Source of the DNA: a virus | DNA: 64,000 bases | Strand: one strand, 5' to 3' | Virus record (IMG/VR): IMGVR_UViG_3300042934_001067 | Coordinates: 92,277 to 156,276 of that record | Shown: piece by piece, positions 14,142 through 22,973 of the stretch | How positions within the stretch are numbered: the stretch's first letter is position 1 | Layout of the letters: the number at the start of each line of letters is the position of its first letter | Made by a program: the position numbers and the translations under genes | The notes under the pieces: model-generated | What the model was told of the DNA's origin: nothing | The model's database searches: none | What the model saw: the letters and a program-made list of their open reading frames with translations, nothing else

Positions 14142-16363
14142 GCGGCCTTCTCCTGGTCCGTGGCGGCGGCCACGCCCGCGTGGGCGTGCTTCCAGTCAAT
14201 CAGCTGCTGCAACGGCTGGTCAGGGGCCTTGTCGAGGGCTTTCCAGACTGCGTTGCTGGGGTCGTAGAGGCCCGTTCCTTCGGGGCCGAATGCGCTGTGG
14301 CGGTCAGCGTGGAGGTAATCGTACAACGCTGCACCTTCCCTTTCGCGCACTCCGTCAGGAAGTTCCCGGACGGCCCCGATCAGTTTCTGCAGCGCCTCGA
14401 ACACGTCCCAGGTGGACTCGGGGAGTTTTTCGGGGCTGAAGTCGTCTGGCACTTCAACAGGTTTCACGGCCCATTCGTCGCGGGTGATGTCGTACGCGGC
14501 GTAGGGCTTTATGTCCCGTATGTCATAGCTAGATGGGTTTACATACCAAGTATTCTCCCAGGGGCCGGTCTCCTTGCCGTCTGGGCCGGGGAGCATGCGG
14601 GCGTCGTCGTTGAGGCCGTGGCGCAGTTCGTCGGTGAGCTTCTCGTCCACGGCAGCCGGGGGCTCGCCGACGAAGGTGTCCACATGGTGGTTGAGGGCGT
14701 CGTGGTCGATGCCGATGAGGATGTCGAGGTCGCCGTTGCCGTAGAAGTGGCTGGCCTCGCTGCCTGCGAGGTAGACGCGGGCCCAGGACTGCCAGGAGTC
14801 ACCGTACTTGGGCGCCCAGAAGCTGTTGAGCAGGCTGAGCAGGTGCTGGCGGACGATCGGGTGCATGCGCTCGTTCTCGTCGAACAGGCGCGGGTCCAGG
14901 CCCTTCTCCCCCGGCGCGAAGAAGTGGTCGCGGGGCAGCCAGTCGTGCTCGTGCTGGTAGGGCTCGTGGTTGTCGGGGACGGGGGTGGTGAAGGCCGTCC
15001 GCTCGCCGATCCCCTTCAGCCACGCCTGCGCGTCGTCGGAGAGCCGGTCGGAGTGCTGGAGGTCTGGGCGCTGCTCGCGCGCTCGTCGCAGCAGCTCGGT
15101 TGCGATACCTCGGCGCTGGTGTTCGTCCCTCACGTTCATGTTGCCGATGACGCCGTCGTCGCCCCAGTTGACGTACCCGGCCATGCTGCCCTCGGGGGTG
15201 CGCATGGTGACGGCCTTGGGTTCGGTGACCGTGTGGTAGGTGTGGCCGGTTTTGGAGGTGAAGTCGCCGTCAGCCCATTCCGGCCTCCCGGCCGAGGCGG
15301 TCTTTCCGTGGCCGCCGTCGGGAAGGCGGCCGTCGCAGGTGGCATCGTCGGGGCTGTTGGCGGGGACGGTGAGGCTGCCGTCGCAGTGGTAGCACTCGAA
15401 GCCGGTGTCGTGCTCGCCGGTGCCGCCACAGCAGGGGCAGGGCTTCGTGGCTGTGGCCATGCGGGGGTGGCCGGTGAGGTGGTATTCGGTGCGGGCGCTG
15501 TCGAGGTCGGCCTTGGGGATGGTCGGCTTGTCGACGGCGGTGAGTCCGATGTGACTGGGGTGGATGTCGGCGGGGACGTGTTCGCCTGCGGCGAGGGCGG
15601 GGTGGTCTTGGGGGACCTTTACGCCGGGACCGGGCAGGCCGTAGGCGCTGCGGCTGACGCGGAGGGGGACGTGGTCCATACCGAGGGCGCGGGCGGCGCG
15701 CAGGCGGTGGTTGCCCTCGCCCAGGTAGGCCTCGCCGCTGGCGGGGTGGTAGTGGAGCATGAGGGGTTCCATCTCGCCGCTGGCGGCAAGGTGGTGGCCG
15801 ACTGCCTTGGCGTGCTCGGGGTCGGTTTCCTGGCTGGCATAGCGCTCGACTTCGTGGCGGGGGACCATTTCGACGTTGGTCCAGTTGCCGACGCGGGCGC
15901 GGATGTGGTGGCCGTGGGGGTTGAGGAGGCGGGAGGGGACGTCGTCGCCGTCCTGGACGGCCGCCGTGGCGGTGGCTGTGGCCATGGTGCGCCCCCGAGT
16001 GACCTTCTTGCCGTCGGTGTAGCCCGCCCACCACGCCTTGCCTGCGTCGGTGCGGTCGCCGTGGTCGATGGGGGTGGCGGGGTGGCGGCGCTGCATCTCG
16101 TCCATGAGGGCGGAGCCGACGCCCTTGCGCTGGTGGGCCTCTTCGGTGCCGAGGTGCTCGATGAGGATCTTGTCGGCTTTGCGGCGGGGGACGTGGTAGG
16201 TGAGGGTGCCCATGCGGTCGCCGGAGCTGGGCTCGACGGCGTGCAGGTGGATCTTGGTGGGGCGTTTGGTGCCACCGGTGTCGACCTCTTCGTGTTCGAA
16301 GTCGATCCCCTGGGGGTCGGCCGCCGCCTGGCGGAAGAAGCTGGTCGCGCTGATGTCCGTCAC
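14138..16363 (-). CDS. polyvalent protein: two GNAT-like, ParB-like, zinc ribbon and nucleotidyltransferase-like segments
   Basis: 741 residues; GTG at 16363 with GGAGG 8 bases upstream. In order: GNAT acetyltransferase-like (EEAHQRKGVGSALM, about 75), ParB-like (GEGNHRLRAARALG, about 225), a DnaJ-type zinc site with two CxxC pairs (CPCCGGTG and CYHCDG, about 305-335), a second GNAT-like segment (RDEHQRRGIATELL, about 415) and a nucleotidyltransferase-like segment (GSEASHFYGNGDLDI, about 530-545) with a helical C-terminus. It begins with the same SATSFFRQAA module as its downstream neighbour (SATAFFRTAA). The genes overlap by four bases, so they are co-translated. Enzyme activities are untested inferences. 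Confidence 0.7.
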   Translation of the reverse strand: MTDISATSFFRQAAADPQGIDFEHEEVDTGGTKRPTKIHLHAVEPSSGDRMGTLTYHVPRRKADKILIEHLGTEEAHQRKGVGSALMDEMQRRHPATPIDHGDRTDAGKAWWAGYTDGKKVTRGRTMATATATAAVQDGDDVPSRLLNPHGHHIRARVGNWTNVEMVPRHEVERYASQETDPEHAKAVGHHLAASGEMEPLMLHYHPASGEAYLGEGNHRLRAARALGMDHVPLRVSRSAYGLPGPGVKVPQDHPALAAGEHVPADIHPSHIGLTAVDKPTIPKADLDSARTEYHLTGHPRMATATKPCPCCGGTGEHDTGFECYHCDGSLTVPANSPDDATCDGRLPDGGHGKTASAGRPEWADGDFTSKTGHTYHTVTEPKAVTMRTPEGSMAGYVNWGDDGVIGNMNVRDEHQRRGIATELLRRAREQRPDLQHSDRLSDDAQAWLKGIGERTAFTTPVPDNHEPYQHEHDWLPRDHFFAPGEKGLDPRLFDENERMHPIVRQHLLSLLNSFWAPKYGDSWQSWARVYLAGSEASHFYGNGDLDILIGIDHDALNHHVDTFVGEPPAAVDEKLTDELRHGLNDDARMLPGPDGKETGPWENTWYVNPSSYDIRDIKPYAAYDITRDEWAVKPVEVPDDFSPEKLPESTWDVFEALQKLIGAVRELPDGVREREGAALYDYLHADRHSAFGPEGTGLYDPSNAVWKALDKAPDQPLQQLIDWKHAHAGVAAATDQEKAA

Positions 16364-16625
16364 CTGGCACCTCCAGTCCTTGGTGCTGAAGGTGGGGGTG
16401 CAGACACAGATGAGCGGACCTCCCGGTGGTACCTGGCCGGGAGGCCCGCTGGGTCATCGTGGGACGTTTTAAGTGGGGTGATCCCGCCAAGAACGACCCT
16501 CACGCCTGAGCCGACCTTGCGGTCTGTCGCTGCAGGTACGCCGCTGGCTGCATGCAGCAGCCCTATCCACGAGACAGGGCCATCGTGCCACGCGTTTTTG
16601 GGTTCGGCAAGAACGCCTTTCCTGG
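16364..16625. other. 262-base non-coding region after the terminase
   Basis: It holds a hairpin (next entry), the sequence CCGCCAAGAACG at 16484-16495 on the plus strand, and no gene with a credible start. It separates the terminase gene from the polyvalent gene on the same strand. Confidence 0.5.
16416..16447 (-). terminator. hairpin between terminase and polyvalent gene
   Basis: GGGCCTCCCGG pairs with CCGGGAGGTCC (one mismatch) around a 10-base loop, downstream of the terminase gene on the minus strand. Confidence 0.55.
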
Positions 16626-18824
16626 TCAGCGGCGATATCCGGTCCTTGTGCGGCCGAGTCCCTGTTCCCATCCGGGGCGGCCGGTGCGGGTGCGGGTGAA
16701 CTGGCGCAGGGCGTCGAGGCGGCCCTGGAGGTCGTGGTCTGCGGAGGTCATTTCGGGGCTGTGGGGGCTGGATCCGTGCAGGCCGCCCTGCATGGCGCCC
16801 TGGGCGCTGGCGGCGTTGAGCTGTTCCTTGTAGCCGCTGATCCAGTCGCCGATGAGGGAGTAGGTTGTGATCATGATCGCGTCGGCGATGTCTTTGGTCT
16901 GGACCGGTCCGACGGTGGGGTGGTCGACGCGGTTGACGTTCGGTGGTTTCTGGAGGAACTTCAGCTCCAGCTCGCCGTCCTCGTAGGCAGGGGCGTGGAC
17001 GAGGCCGAGGTTGATGGCGGCCTTGAAGGTCTCGGCGTACTTCCAGTTGATCGCGTTGGTTGCGGTGCGCTCGAAGATGGTGACGCGTTTGGCCATGCGG
17101 GCCCGGGCGACGCGCTTGGTGAGGGACTGGATGCTGGAGACCGAGTTGTACTGGTCGAAGGTGAATTCCTCGGGCTGGTAGACGCTGATGATCTCGTCCC
17201 AGATCCAGTTCTCGACTTCCTCGTAGTCGATGGTGTGATTGTCGAACGCGGCCGGGTCAAAGTGGTGGATCTTGTCGAAGACGGCGTGGGGGCGGCCGTC
17301 GTCGTCGGTCTCGGTGTGGCCGACGGCGATGCCGAAGCGGCAGTTCACGGAGCTGGGGTCGGCGTGGCCCTTGTAGACGTAGGCGAGGATGCCGCGCTCG
17401 GTGGGGACGATGAGGGGGCTGCCGTAGCGCTCGGGGCGGGCGTACCAGGGGGAGAAGACGGCTTCGACCTTGGCGGGATCGAGGTAGGCGTCGAGGACGG
17501 TGGCCCACTGGGCGCGGCGTTCGACCTTGAAGGTGTCAGGGTCGGCCTTCTCCAGTTTGCGCATTTCTTCGTCGTAGGTCTGGATGGCGCCCTTGAGGAC
17601 GCGGAAGCCGGGAAGGGGGGTGTTCTCGTACTCGGCGTTGTCTCCCTGGAAGCCTTCAGGGAAGAGGGGCAGTTCGTGGGCGATCTGCCAGTCGAGGTAG
17701 ATGTCCCAGCTGGGGAGCTGGATCATCATGACGGCGGGGTAGGTGGGGGTGCCGTCGTCCTCGTACTGGGTGGCGCGCAGCCAGTTCTCGTAGAACTTGC
17801 CGCTCATCTCCCAGGGGGAGCTGGGTTCGACGATGAAGCCGTCGCGGCCGAACTGGTCGAGGGAGGGTGTGGAGGCGTCGTAGACCTCGCCTGCGGAGCG
17901 GTTGGCGCCCGCGTTGACGACGTGGGCCATCTCGTCGAAGCCGATGATGAAGGAGGCGGGGCCTCGTCCGGCCATGACGGTGGACTCCTTCGGGAGGATC
18001 TCGAAGGTGGCCATGTCCATGGCGGTCTTGATGCCCTTCTTGCGCATCTCCTCCATGCGGACGAAGTCGTGGGGGGCGTAGACGGAGAGCTTCTCGCCGA
18101 GCGAGCTGGCGATGTAGGGGGCGAAGCAGGGGGCGCCGGTGACGACGTTGACGAAGTCGCGCCAGAGGTTCTGCTTGGCCTGGTCGCGCTTGCCCGCGAA
18201 GATCAGGGCGGCGAGCTTCTTGTCACGGTCGACGCCGTAATGCTCCTGGGGGTCGCCCTTGGCCATGTAGCACCACAGGACGTACGCCATGGCCAGGGCG
18301 CTGATGTGGCCCTTCCCAGCGCGGCGGCCCATGACCAGGAGGATCTCTTTGAACCAGCGGTAGCCGAGCGCCTTGCAGGCGCGCATGCGGCCGAGGATGT
18401 CCGGGGTGCCGGACAGGGGCATCTTGGGGGCGTCCTCGTTGCCTTCGAGCAGGACCTGCTGGGCCAGCTCGTCGAGGGCGTCGGTCATGATGTCGTCGAC
18501 CTCGGCCGCCAGGGCCGCTTCTGGGTCTTCGGTCTCGGCGAGGGCGGCGGCGCGGGCGGCACGCTGCTCGTTGGCGCTCTTGGCGGTGCGGTATGCCTCG
18601 TCCCACTCGGCGACGACACGGTAGTCGTACTCGGTGAACAGGTCCTCGCGGAGAAAAAAGCATTTCAGAAGGGTTGCCTGCCGGGGGTACAGGTTGGGCC
18701 TGCTCAGGTACCTCGGTGAGACGACGAAGGTGATCGGGTCGGGGACGTCGAGCCCCAGGTACAGGTGGTGAATCGCCAGGGGGTCGAATCCTGCCAGCGG
18801 CGATGTGTCTTCCGGCGTGCTCAT
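16626..18824 (-). CDS. phage terminase large subunit
   Basis: 732 residues. The packaging motor ATPase cuts and pumps phage DNA into the prohead. A Walker A variant GRRAGKGH sits at about 166-173, Walker B FIIGFDEMAH with the catalytic Glu at about 298, and the C-terminal region includes an acidic nuclease-like segment (FGIAVGHTETDDDGR, FDQYNSVSSIQSLTKR). It is somewhat longer than typical subunits. The ATG follows GAGGAGG, which lies inside a strong hairpin (18829-18862), so translation may be controlled. The neighbours are polyvalent proteins; no portal gene is adjacent. Confidence 0.9.
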   Translation of the reverse strand: MSTPEDTSPLAGFDPLAIHHLYLGLDVPDPITFVVSPRYLSRPNLYPRQATLLKCFFLREDLFTEYDYRVVAEWDEAYRTAKSANEQRAARAAALAETEDPEAALAAEVDDIMTDALDELAQQVLLEGNEDAPKMPLSGTPDILGRMRACKALGYRWFKEILLVMGRRAGKGHISALAMAYVLWCYMAKGDPQEHYGVDRDKKLAALIFAGKRDQAKQNLWRDFVNVVTGAPCFAPYIASSLGEKLSVYAPHDFVRMEEMRKKGIKTAMDMATFEILPKESTVMAGRGPASFIIGFDEMAHVVNAGANRSAGEVYDASTPSLDQFGRDGFIVEPSSPWEMSGKFYENWLRATQYEDDGTPTYPAVMMIQLPSWDIYLDWQIAHELPLFPEGFQGDNAEYENTPLPGFRVLKGAIQTYDEEMRKLEKADPDTFKVERRAQWATVLDAYLDPAKVEAVFSPWYARPERYGSPLIVPTERGILAYVYKGHADPSSVNCRFGIAVGHTETDDDGRPHAVFDKIHHFDPAAFDNHTIDYEEVENWIWDEIISVYQPEEFTFDQYNSVSSIQSLTKRVARARMAKRVTIFERTATNAINWKYAETFKAAINLGLVHAPAYEDGELELKFLQKPPNVNRVDHPTVGPVQTKDIADAIMITTYSLIGDWISGYKEQLNAASAQGAMQGGLHGSSPHSPEMTSADHDLQGRLDALRQFTRTRTGRPGWEQGLGRTRTGYRR

Positions 18825-18828
18825 GAAG

Positions 18829-18862
18829 GCGCCCTCCTCGCCTCTTGAGGCGGGGAGGGCGC
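18829..18862 (-). promoter_or_regulatory. hairpin burying the terminase ribosome site
   Basis: On the minus strand GCGCCCTCC pairs with GGAGGGCGC, extended by CGCC/GGCG, around TCAAGA. The 3' arm contains GAGGAGG and ends four bases before the start codon. It can act as a terminator for upstream genes or as a switch on terminase translation. Confidence 0.65.
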
Positions 18863-18883
18863 GTGGGGACAGCGGTCCGACCG

Positions 18884-19165
18884 CTACTCCCCCTTCAGGT
18901 TTTCGATGCTTTTCTGGTGTCTAGGGCAGTCCTTGAGGTGCTCCAGGAGGACGGCGGTCCGCACGGCCGGGTAGGCGGTGCGGTACTCGCCGCCGCAGCA
19001 CAGGGTCTTGCCGACCGTGCGGACGCCGACGAAGTCGCTGGTGCCGGGGACTACGGCCTCCAGGCTCAGGCGGACCTTGTCGTTGCGCTCGCCGCAGGAG
19101 CTGCAGGCCTGCGGGATGACGGTGACGGTGATGCTGTCGTCGTCCCAGTCGAGGAGCCGGTTCAT
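18884..19165 (-). CDS. small zinc-binding-like protein
   Basis: 93 residues with three Cys groups: ACSSCGERND, TLCCGGEY and KDCPRHQK, a pattern for a treble-clef or zinc-ribbon fold. The N-terminus is acidic, the C-terminus ends ENLKGE. The ATG overlaps the stop of the 44-residue gene (ATGA). It precedes the terminase and may belong to packaging or regulation; no family recognised. Confidence 0.6.
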   Translation of the reverse strand: MNRLLDWDDDSITVTVIPQACSSCGERNDKVRLSLEAVVPGTSDFVGVRTVGKTLCCGGEYRTAYPAVRTAVLLEHLKDCPRHQKSIENLKGE

Positions 19166-19296
19166 CGGCCGCTCCTGTCGGGGTCGAGTTGCTCGTACCA
19201 GCGCCAGAGCTGGGCGGTGGAGTACTCCCGGTGCCAGTCGGGATTTTCGAAGCCGATGGTGAGCTGGCGGACGAGGAAGGCGCGCAGGAAGCTCAT
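19162..19296 (-). CDS. 44-residue hypothetical protein
   Basis: A small gene in a run of ATGA overlaps: its start overlaps the stop of 19296-19772 and its stop overlaps the start of 18884-19165. The product starts MSFLRAFLVRQLTIGF, then an aromatic segment (QLWRWYEQL). Overlap on both sides supports it as real. Confidence 0.6.
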   Translation of the reverse strand: MSFLRAFLVRQLTIGFENPDWHREYSTAQLWRWYEQLDPDRSGR

Positions 19297-19772
19297 CAGT
19301 GCGGGTGTCCTCCGCGCGTGGCCTCCCCGGATGCGATGACGCCCTGGGTGCCGATGTCCGCGACGTCGTGGGTCACCTCGAAGACCTTCTGGTCGTGGTC
19401 GAAGGCCTTCTTCTCCACGCGTCCGGCGATTTCGATCTTCGGGCTGAGCTTGCCTTCGATGATCCTGCCGGTGGCCGTGTCCATGACCGGCTTCCAGCTG
19501 ACGGTGATGGCGAGTCCGAGCTGGTTGTGGACGCGCTCCTTCGCCTCGCGCTCGAAGACGTCGATGTCGAAGGCCTTGGCGCTGTACCGGTACAGCATGT
19601 CCTCGAAGATGGCCTCCAGCTGGAGGATCTCCGAGTCAAGGATGTCGCCCTGGGCGGTCTCCTGGCGCTTGTGGACTCCGCCGTACTCGCGGTCGAGGAA
19701 GTCGGGGCCCGGCGCGGCCGGGGACTGTACGCCCGGCGGCAGGATCAGGCCGGAGGGGTGTTCGGTGGTCAT
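19296..19772 (-). CDS. phage hypothetical protein
   Basis: 158 residues. The ATG at 19772 follows GAGGAGCC and the CCGCCAAGAGG leader motif. The N-terminal 30 residues are Pro-Gly rich. The rest is an alpha/beta domain with a charged helix (ILQLEAIFEDMLYRYSAKAFDIDVFEREAKERV) and beta strands at the end. It could be a structural or assembly protein, but no family was recognised. Confidence 0.6.
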   Translation of the reverse strand: MTTEHPSGLILPPGVQSPAAPGPDFLDREYGGVHKRQETAQGDILDSEILQLEAIFEDMLYRYSAKAFDIDVFEREAKERVHNQLGLAITVSWKPVMDTATGRIIEGKLSPKIEIAGRVEKKAFDHDQKVFEVTHDVADIGTQGVIASGEATRGGHPH

Positions 19773-19804
19773 GAGGCTCCTCTTGGCGGCAGGAGTGGGC
19801 GGGA

Positions 19805-20440
19805 TCAGGGGCGGGCGGAGGGGTGGTCGTCGTAGCCGCGCGGGCGCATGCGGACGGCGCCGGGCGCGAGCCGGTCGTCGTGGACGATCGGGTAGCCGAA
19901 CAGCGCGTCGATCGGGGAGGCCAGGCGCTCCTCGGCGCCGTGCAGCTTCAGCTGGCTCTTGAGGAGGTCCACGGAGTCGGGGTGGACCGCGATCTCTTCG
20001 ACCGGGTGCACGGTGGTGACGGTGATGTCCGGCTCGGTTGCGGGCGGAGTGATGCCGGTGAGGGTGCGCCGGGTGGAGCAGGGCGAGTAGCTCCTGCAGG
20101 TGACGCACACGTTGATCTCGTTGGCACGGTGGAGGTGGAGGACCTCGCGGATGCGGGCCTGGGTCGCCTTGGTCTCCATCTCGACCTGCATGAGGTAGGT
20201 GGCGAGGTCGAGGGCCTCTTCGAGGGCGTCCCGGACGGCGTTGCGGCCGTTGAAGGTCTGCAGCGGGCGGCCGTAGCGCTGGACGCCGAGGTCGCGGCGT
20301 TCCTTGATCAGGTCGATCAGGGCGTCCTGGACGTTCTGCTGGCCCTCGGTGGGCAGGGGCTGGTCGCCGGGGCGCTGGCGGCGCTGCTTCTGCTGGTGGC
20401 GGTACTCGCCCAGGCTGCGCGGGGCAGGTGTGTCGGTCAT
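19805..20440 (-). CDS. MazG-like NTP pyrophosphohydrolase domain protein
   Basis: 211 residues. The first 100 contain an all-alpha MazG-like domain: RYGRPLQTFNGRNAVRDALEEALDLATYLMQ, in which E-E-A-L-D is the usual metal-binding E-x-x-D helix. Residues 115-130 carry four Cys (NVCVTCRSYSPC), and the C-terminal 80 residues are unknown. Such domains in phages may lower or sort nucleotide pools; here this is inferred. The gene follows the 330-residue gene by 11 bases. Confidence 0.6.
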   Translation of the reverse strand: MTDTPAPRSLGEYRHQQKQRRQRPGDQPLPTEGQQNVQDALIDLIKERRDLGVQRYGRPLQTFNGRNAVRDALEEALDLATYLMQVEMETKATQARIREVLHLHRANEINVCVTCRSYSPCSTRRTLTGITPPATEPDITVTTVHPVEEIAVHPDSVDLLKSQLKLHGAEERLASPIDALFGYPIVHDDRLAPGAVRMRPRGYDDHPSARP

Positions 20441-20451
20441 GGCGGGCCCCT

Positions 20452-21444
20452 TCAGGCGGCGGCGACGAGGGCGTGGCAGGAGGAGCAGCGTTCGGCTTCG
20501 TCTACGACGAGGGCTCCGGCGATGGACTGGAGCTTGGTGCGGACGGCGCGCTTGGTGGAGTCGTGGGCGAGCTTGGGGTTGTTGGCGGCGTTGCCGATCG
20601 CGAGGGCGAGGTCGAGCATGGTCGGCTCGTCGGTGCGGGAGAGGTCGACGGTGATGTCGGCGAGCGGCCGGACGGGCAGGCCGTGCTCGGCGGCGACGCG
20701 GTGCAGGCGGGTGATGCGGTCACCGCCGATGGAGGTGTTGGCCAGTCGGACCAGGTGCTGGGCGTCGGCGTGAAGGCGGGCGGCGGCGCGCAGGGCTTCG
20801 GCCGCGAGGCGTTCGGCGATCTTGTCGACGGAGATGCCGCGTGCGTCGATCTTCAGGGTGGGGTCGGGGATCTCGATGACCGTGGTGGTGTCCTCGTGGA
20901 AGAGGATGGGGCTGACGGTCGGCGCCAGGTTCTGCTTGCGGTTCTGGCCGAAGCGCAGGCCGCCCCGGATGCCGTCTTCGACGTCGTGGCCGAGGATGTC
21001 CAGGCGGAGGTCGTCGGCGGTGACCCAGCACTCGGGGACGGTGGCGCTGGCGGGGAAGATCCGCTGGGCGATTCGGACGAACTCGTCGGCTTCGACGCGG
21101 GGCTTGGTGGGCTTGCGGACGTCGGTGATGCCGAGGTCGTTGTAGGTGATGGTGATCTCACCCTCGGCGTGGTCCATGCGGGCGTTCATCACGAAGTGCT
21201 GCTCGGCCGGGGTGATCCGGCGGAAGTACGCGGTGGGGATCTGGTAGAAGGCGCACAGCCGGGCGCTGGCCTGCTCGTCCAGGGTGATCTCGTGGTCGCC
21301 GAGGATCAGGACGGGCTCCTGCTGCGGGGCGCGGGCGTAGTCGGCGCTCGGGACGCAGGCGTCGGAGGTCCATTCGCGGTCGTGGTGCTTCCAGGCGACG
21401 GCGACGTCGGCGAGGGTGGTCCTGGGGAGTTCGCGCAGGTGCAT
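20452..21444 (-). CDS. phage conserved hypothetical, DUF932-like shape
   Basis: 330 residues. The ATG follows GGAGAAC and a leader motif TTACCGCCAG. The N-terminal part (residues 1-90) has FYQIPTAYFRRITPAEQHFVMNARM, like the start of plasmid/phage DUF932 proteins. The long middle is alpha/beta, and the C-terminus ends CSSCHALV, a Cys pair. Enzymatic role unknown. Family match is weak. Confidence 0.5.
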   Translation of the reverse strand: MHLRELPRTTLADVAVAWKHHDREWTSDACVPSADYARAPQQEPVLILGDHEITLDEQASARLCAFYQIPTAYFRRITPAEQHFVMNARMDHAEGEITITYNDLGITDVRKPTKPRVEADEFVRIAQRIFPASATVPECWVTADDLRLDILGHDVEDGIRGGLRFGQNRKQNLAPTVSPILFHEDTTTVIEIPDPTLKIDARGISVDKIAERLAAEALRAAARLHADAQHLVRLANTSIGGDRITRLHRVAAEHGLPVRPLADITVDLSRTDEPTMLDLALAIGNAANNPKLAHDSTKRAVRTKLQSIAGALVVDEAERCSSCHALVAAA

Positions 21445-21507
21445 GGCGGTGGTGTTCTCCTCTGGCGGTAAGGAGTGGTGGTGGTCCGGCTGGCGGTCCG
21501 GAGGAAT

Positions 21508-22155
21508 TTAAATGTTGTTCTGCTGTGCGTTCTTCGAGAGGGCGGCGAGAACGGGGCTGGCGTCGAGGGCTGCGGCGAAGTCTTTCCGTCGGTCGACGGG
21601 GATGAATCCGATGGCGATCCGCATGTATTCCATGAGGGCGTCGCGCCAGACGTTGGCGTCCACTCCCCCGTTGACGGTGGTGTCGATTTTATGCTTGAGG
21701 TCGATGGCCTTCATCAGGGTCGCGGCGTCGACCTTGATGGTGCCCTTCTGGATGCCGTCGAAGCCCTGCAGTACAACCATATCCAGGGCGGAGAGGTGGT
21801 CGGCGACACGGCCGCCGTATTTTTCGATCTCGTCGCCGAGTTGTTCGGCCCGGCGGTCGAGGATGGCGGTCTGGGCGCGGACTTCGAGGGGCAGGTGGCG
21901 GTCGGTGTGGCCGCGCAGTGCCTTCTCGGAGGGGTGGCCCATGGGGCCTTCCTCCATGTCGGCGAGCCATTCGAGGATGGTCGGCCGGGTGTAGCCCTCG
22001 ATGATCCAGGCGTCGATCTTGGCGCGGTGGGGGGACTGGCAGACGCGGCAGCGGGCGCCGGTCTTGGCGGGGACCGTGCGGTCTCCGATCTTGACCAGGA
22101 CCATGCTGGCGGGGCCTGCGTCCGGGTCGGCGAGGGCGGGGAGGTTGTCGCTCAC
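21508..22155 (-). CDS. putative DNA-binding phage protein (small-terminase-like?)
   Basis: 215 residues. Near the N-terminus is a CRVCQSPHRAKIDAWI zinc-like motif, then a helix-turn-helix-like stretch (YTRPTILEWLADMEEGPMGHPSEKALRGHTDRH), then a long helical region suited to oligomerisation. The arrangement recalls DNA-recognising small terminase subunits, and the large subunit lies 2.7 kb downstream in the same direction. The evidence is circumstantial. Confidence 0.4.
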   Translation of the reverse strand: MSDNLPALADPDAGPASMVLVKIGDRTVPAKTGARCRVCQSPHRAKIDAWIIEGYTRPTILEWLADMEEGPMGHPSEKALRGHTDRHLPLEVRAQTAILDRRAEQLGDEIEKYGGRVADHLSALDMVVLQGFDGIQKGTIKVDAATLMKAIDLKHKIDTTVNGGVDANVWRDALMEYMRIAIGFIPVDRRKDFAAALDASPVLAALSKNAQQNNI

Positions 22156-22445
22156 TCGTCGGCCTTCAGGGGGATGCGGTGCTGGGGCCGGGCGGCGCCC
22201 TCGGTGGCGTTGAGGTGCGGGTACCGGCGGTTGATGCTGCGGTGGAAGCTGCCCTTGCGGACGGCGCCGTCGGGGGTGCCGCCGGGGACGAAGACCTCGC
22301 GCTTGAGCCGGTTCTGCAGCTTGTACTGCGTGAGGATCAGCGACTTGGCCTCGGGGTCGGGCTGGTCCAGGAAGCTCTGGCGCAGGAGTGCGTCGGCCTG
22401 GGCCTCCAGCTCGGGGTCGACGCCGTGGCGTACGCGGTTGCTCAT
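22152..22445 (-). CDS. small phage protein
   Basis: 97 residues; the ATG at 22445 overlaps the stop of the sigma-4-like gene (ATGA). It is helical and basic in the middle (YKLQNRLKREVFVPGG), with Arg/His near the C-terminus. No family recognised; coupling suggests it acts with its upstream neighbour. Confidence 0.55.
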   Translation of the reverse strand: MSNRVRHGVDPELEAQADALLRQSFLDQPDPEAKSLILTQYKLQNRLKREVFVPGGTPDGAVRKGSFHRSINRRYPHLNATEGAARPQHRIPLKADE

Positions 22446-22828
22446 GCGGCCACCGCCTCGTCCTCGCGGTCGCCGATGCCGGGGATCACACCGGTCTCGA
22501 TGAGCTGGTTGAGGCGGACCAGGCCCTGGGTGGCGTAGGAGGCGACGGGGTTGTCCTCGGAGACGCCCATGATGCGGGCGACTTCCCGTTCGGGCTTGTT
22601 CTCGATGAGGAACAGCTGAATGGCTTCGCGCTGGCGCGGGGAAAGGAGGTGCTTTCCGTTGGCGCCGCGTCCGTTCACTGCGGTTTCGTAGAGGCGGACG
22701 ATGTCGTGGATGCAGTACTCGGACCGGTCCGGGCCAGTTATGGTGTCCTTGCCCTCGATTTCGTAGAGGGCGTTCCATGCCTGGAGGTTCCGGAACAGTT
22801 CCCGGAGCAGGCGTACGGGAATTGTCAC
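22442..22828 (-). CDS. sigma-70 region-4-like transcription factor
   Basis: 128 residues; GTG start with AAAGGA 9 bases upstream. The C-terminal half (about residues 58-115) fits sigma region 4: LLSPRQREAIQLFLIENKPEREVARIMGVS, then a recognition-helix-like region (VASYATQGLVRLNQLI). Region 2 is absent, so it may bind -35 DNA with the host enzyme or act as an activator. A possible promoter (TTGGAG...TATGCT) lies in the 145-base gap upstream. It is a candidate switch for late genes. Confidence 0.65.
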   Translation of the reverse strand: MTIPVRLLRELFRNLQAWNALYEIEGKDTITGPDRSEYCIHDIVRLYETAVNGRGANGKHLLSPRQREAIQLFLIENKPEREVARIMGVSEDNPVASYATQGLVRLNQLIETGVIPGIGDREDEAVAA

Positions 22829-22973
22829 AGGCGGGTTCCTTTGCTGACGCGTGGCGGTCGCGCCTTACCTGGTGCTCATGTGGCGGCAGTGCACCTGGAA
22901 TTTCTGTCAGCATAGGTGTGGTCCCGCCTGCAACTCCAACTTTTCGTCGCAGGAACTTCGGTGCGGGACAGGA

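Noticed and set aside
16484-16495. CCGCCAAGAACG on the plus strand as a leader motif
   Set aside because: No plus-strand gene follows it, so it does not fit the orientation rule. It is kept as a counter-example.
14180-18719. Long plus-strand frames (839 and 661 residues) across the polyvalent and terminase genes
   Set aside because: They are Val/Gly/Ala-rich antisense shadows of high-GC coding DNA without family motifs or ribosome sites.
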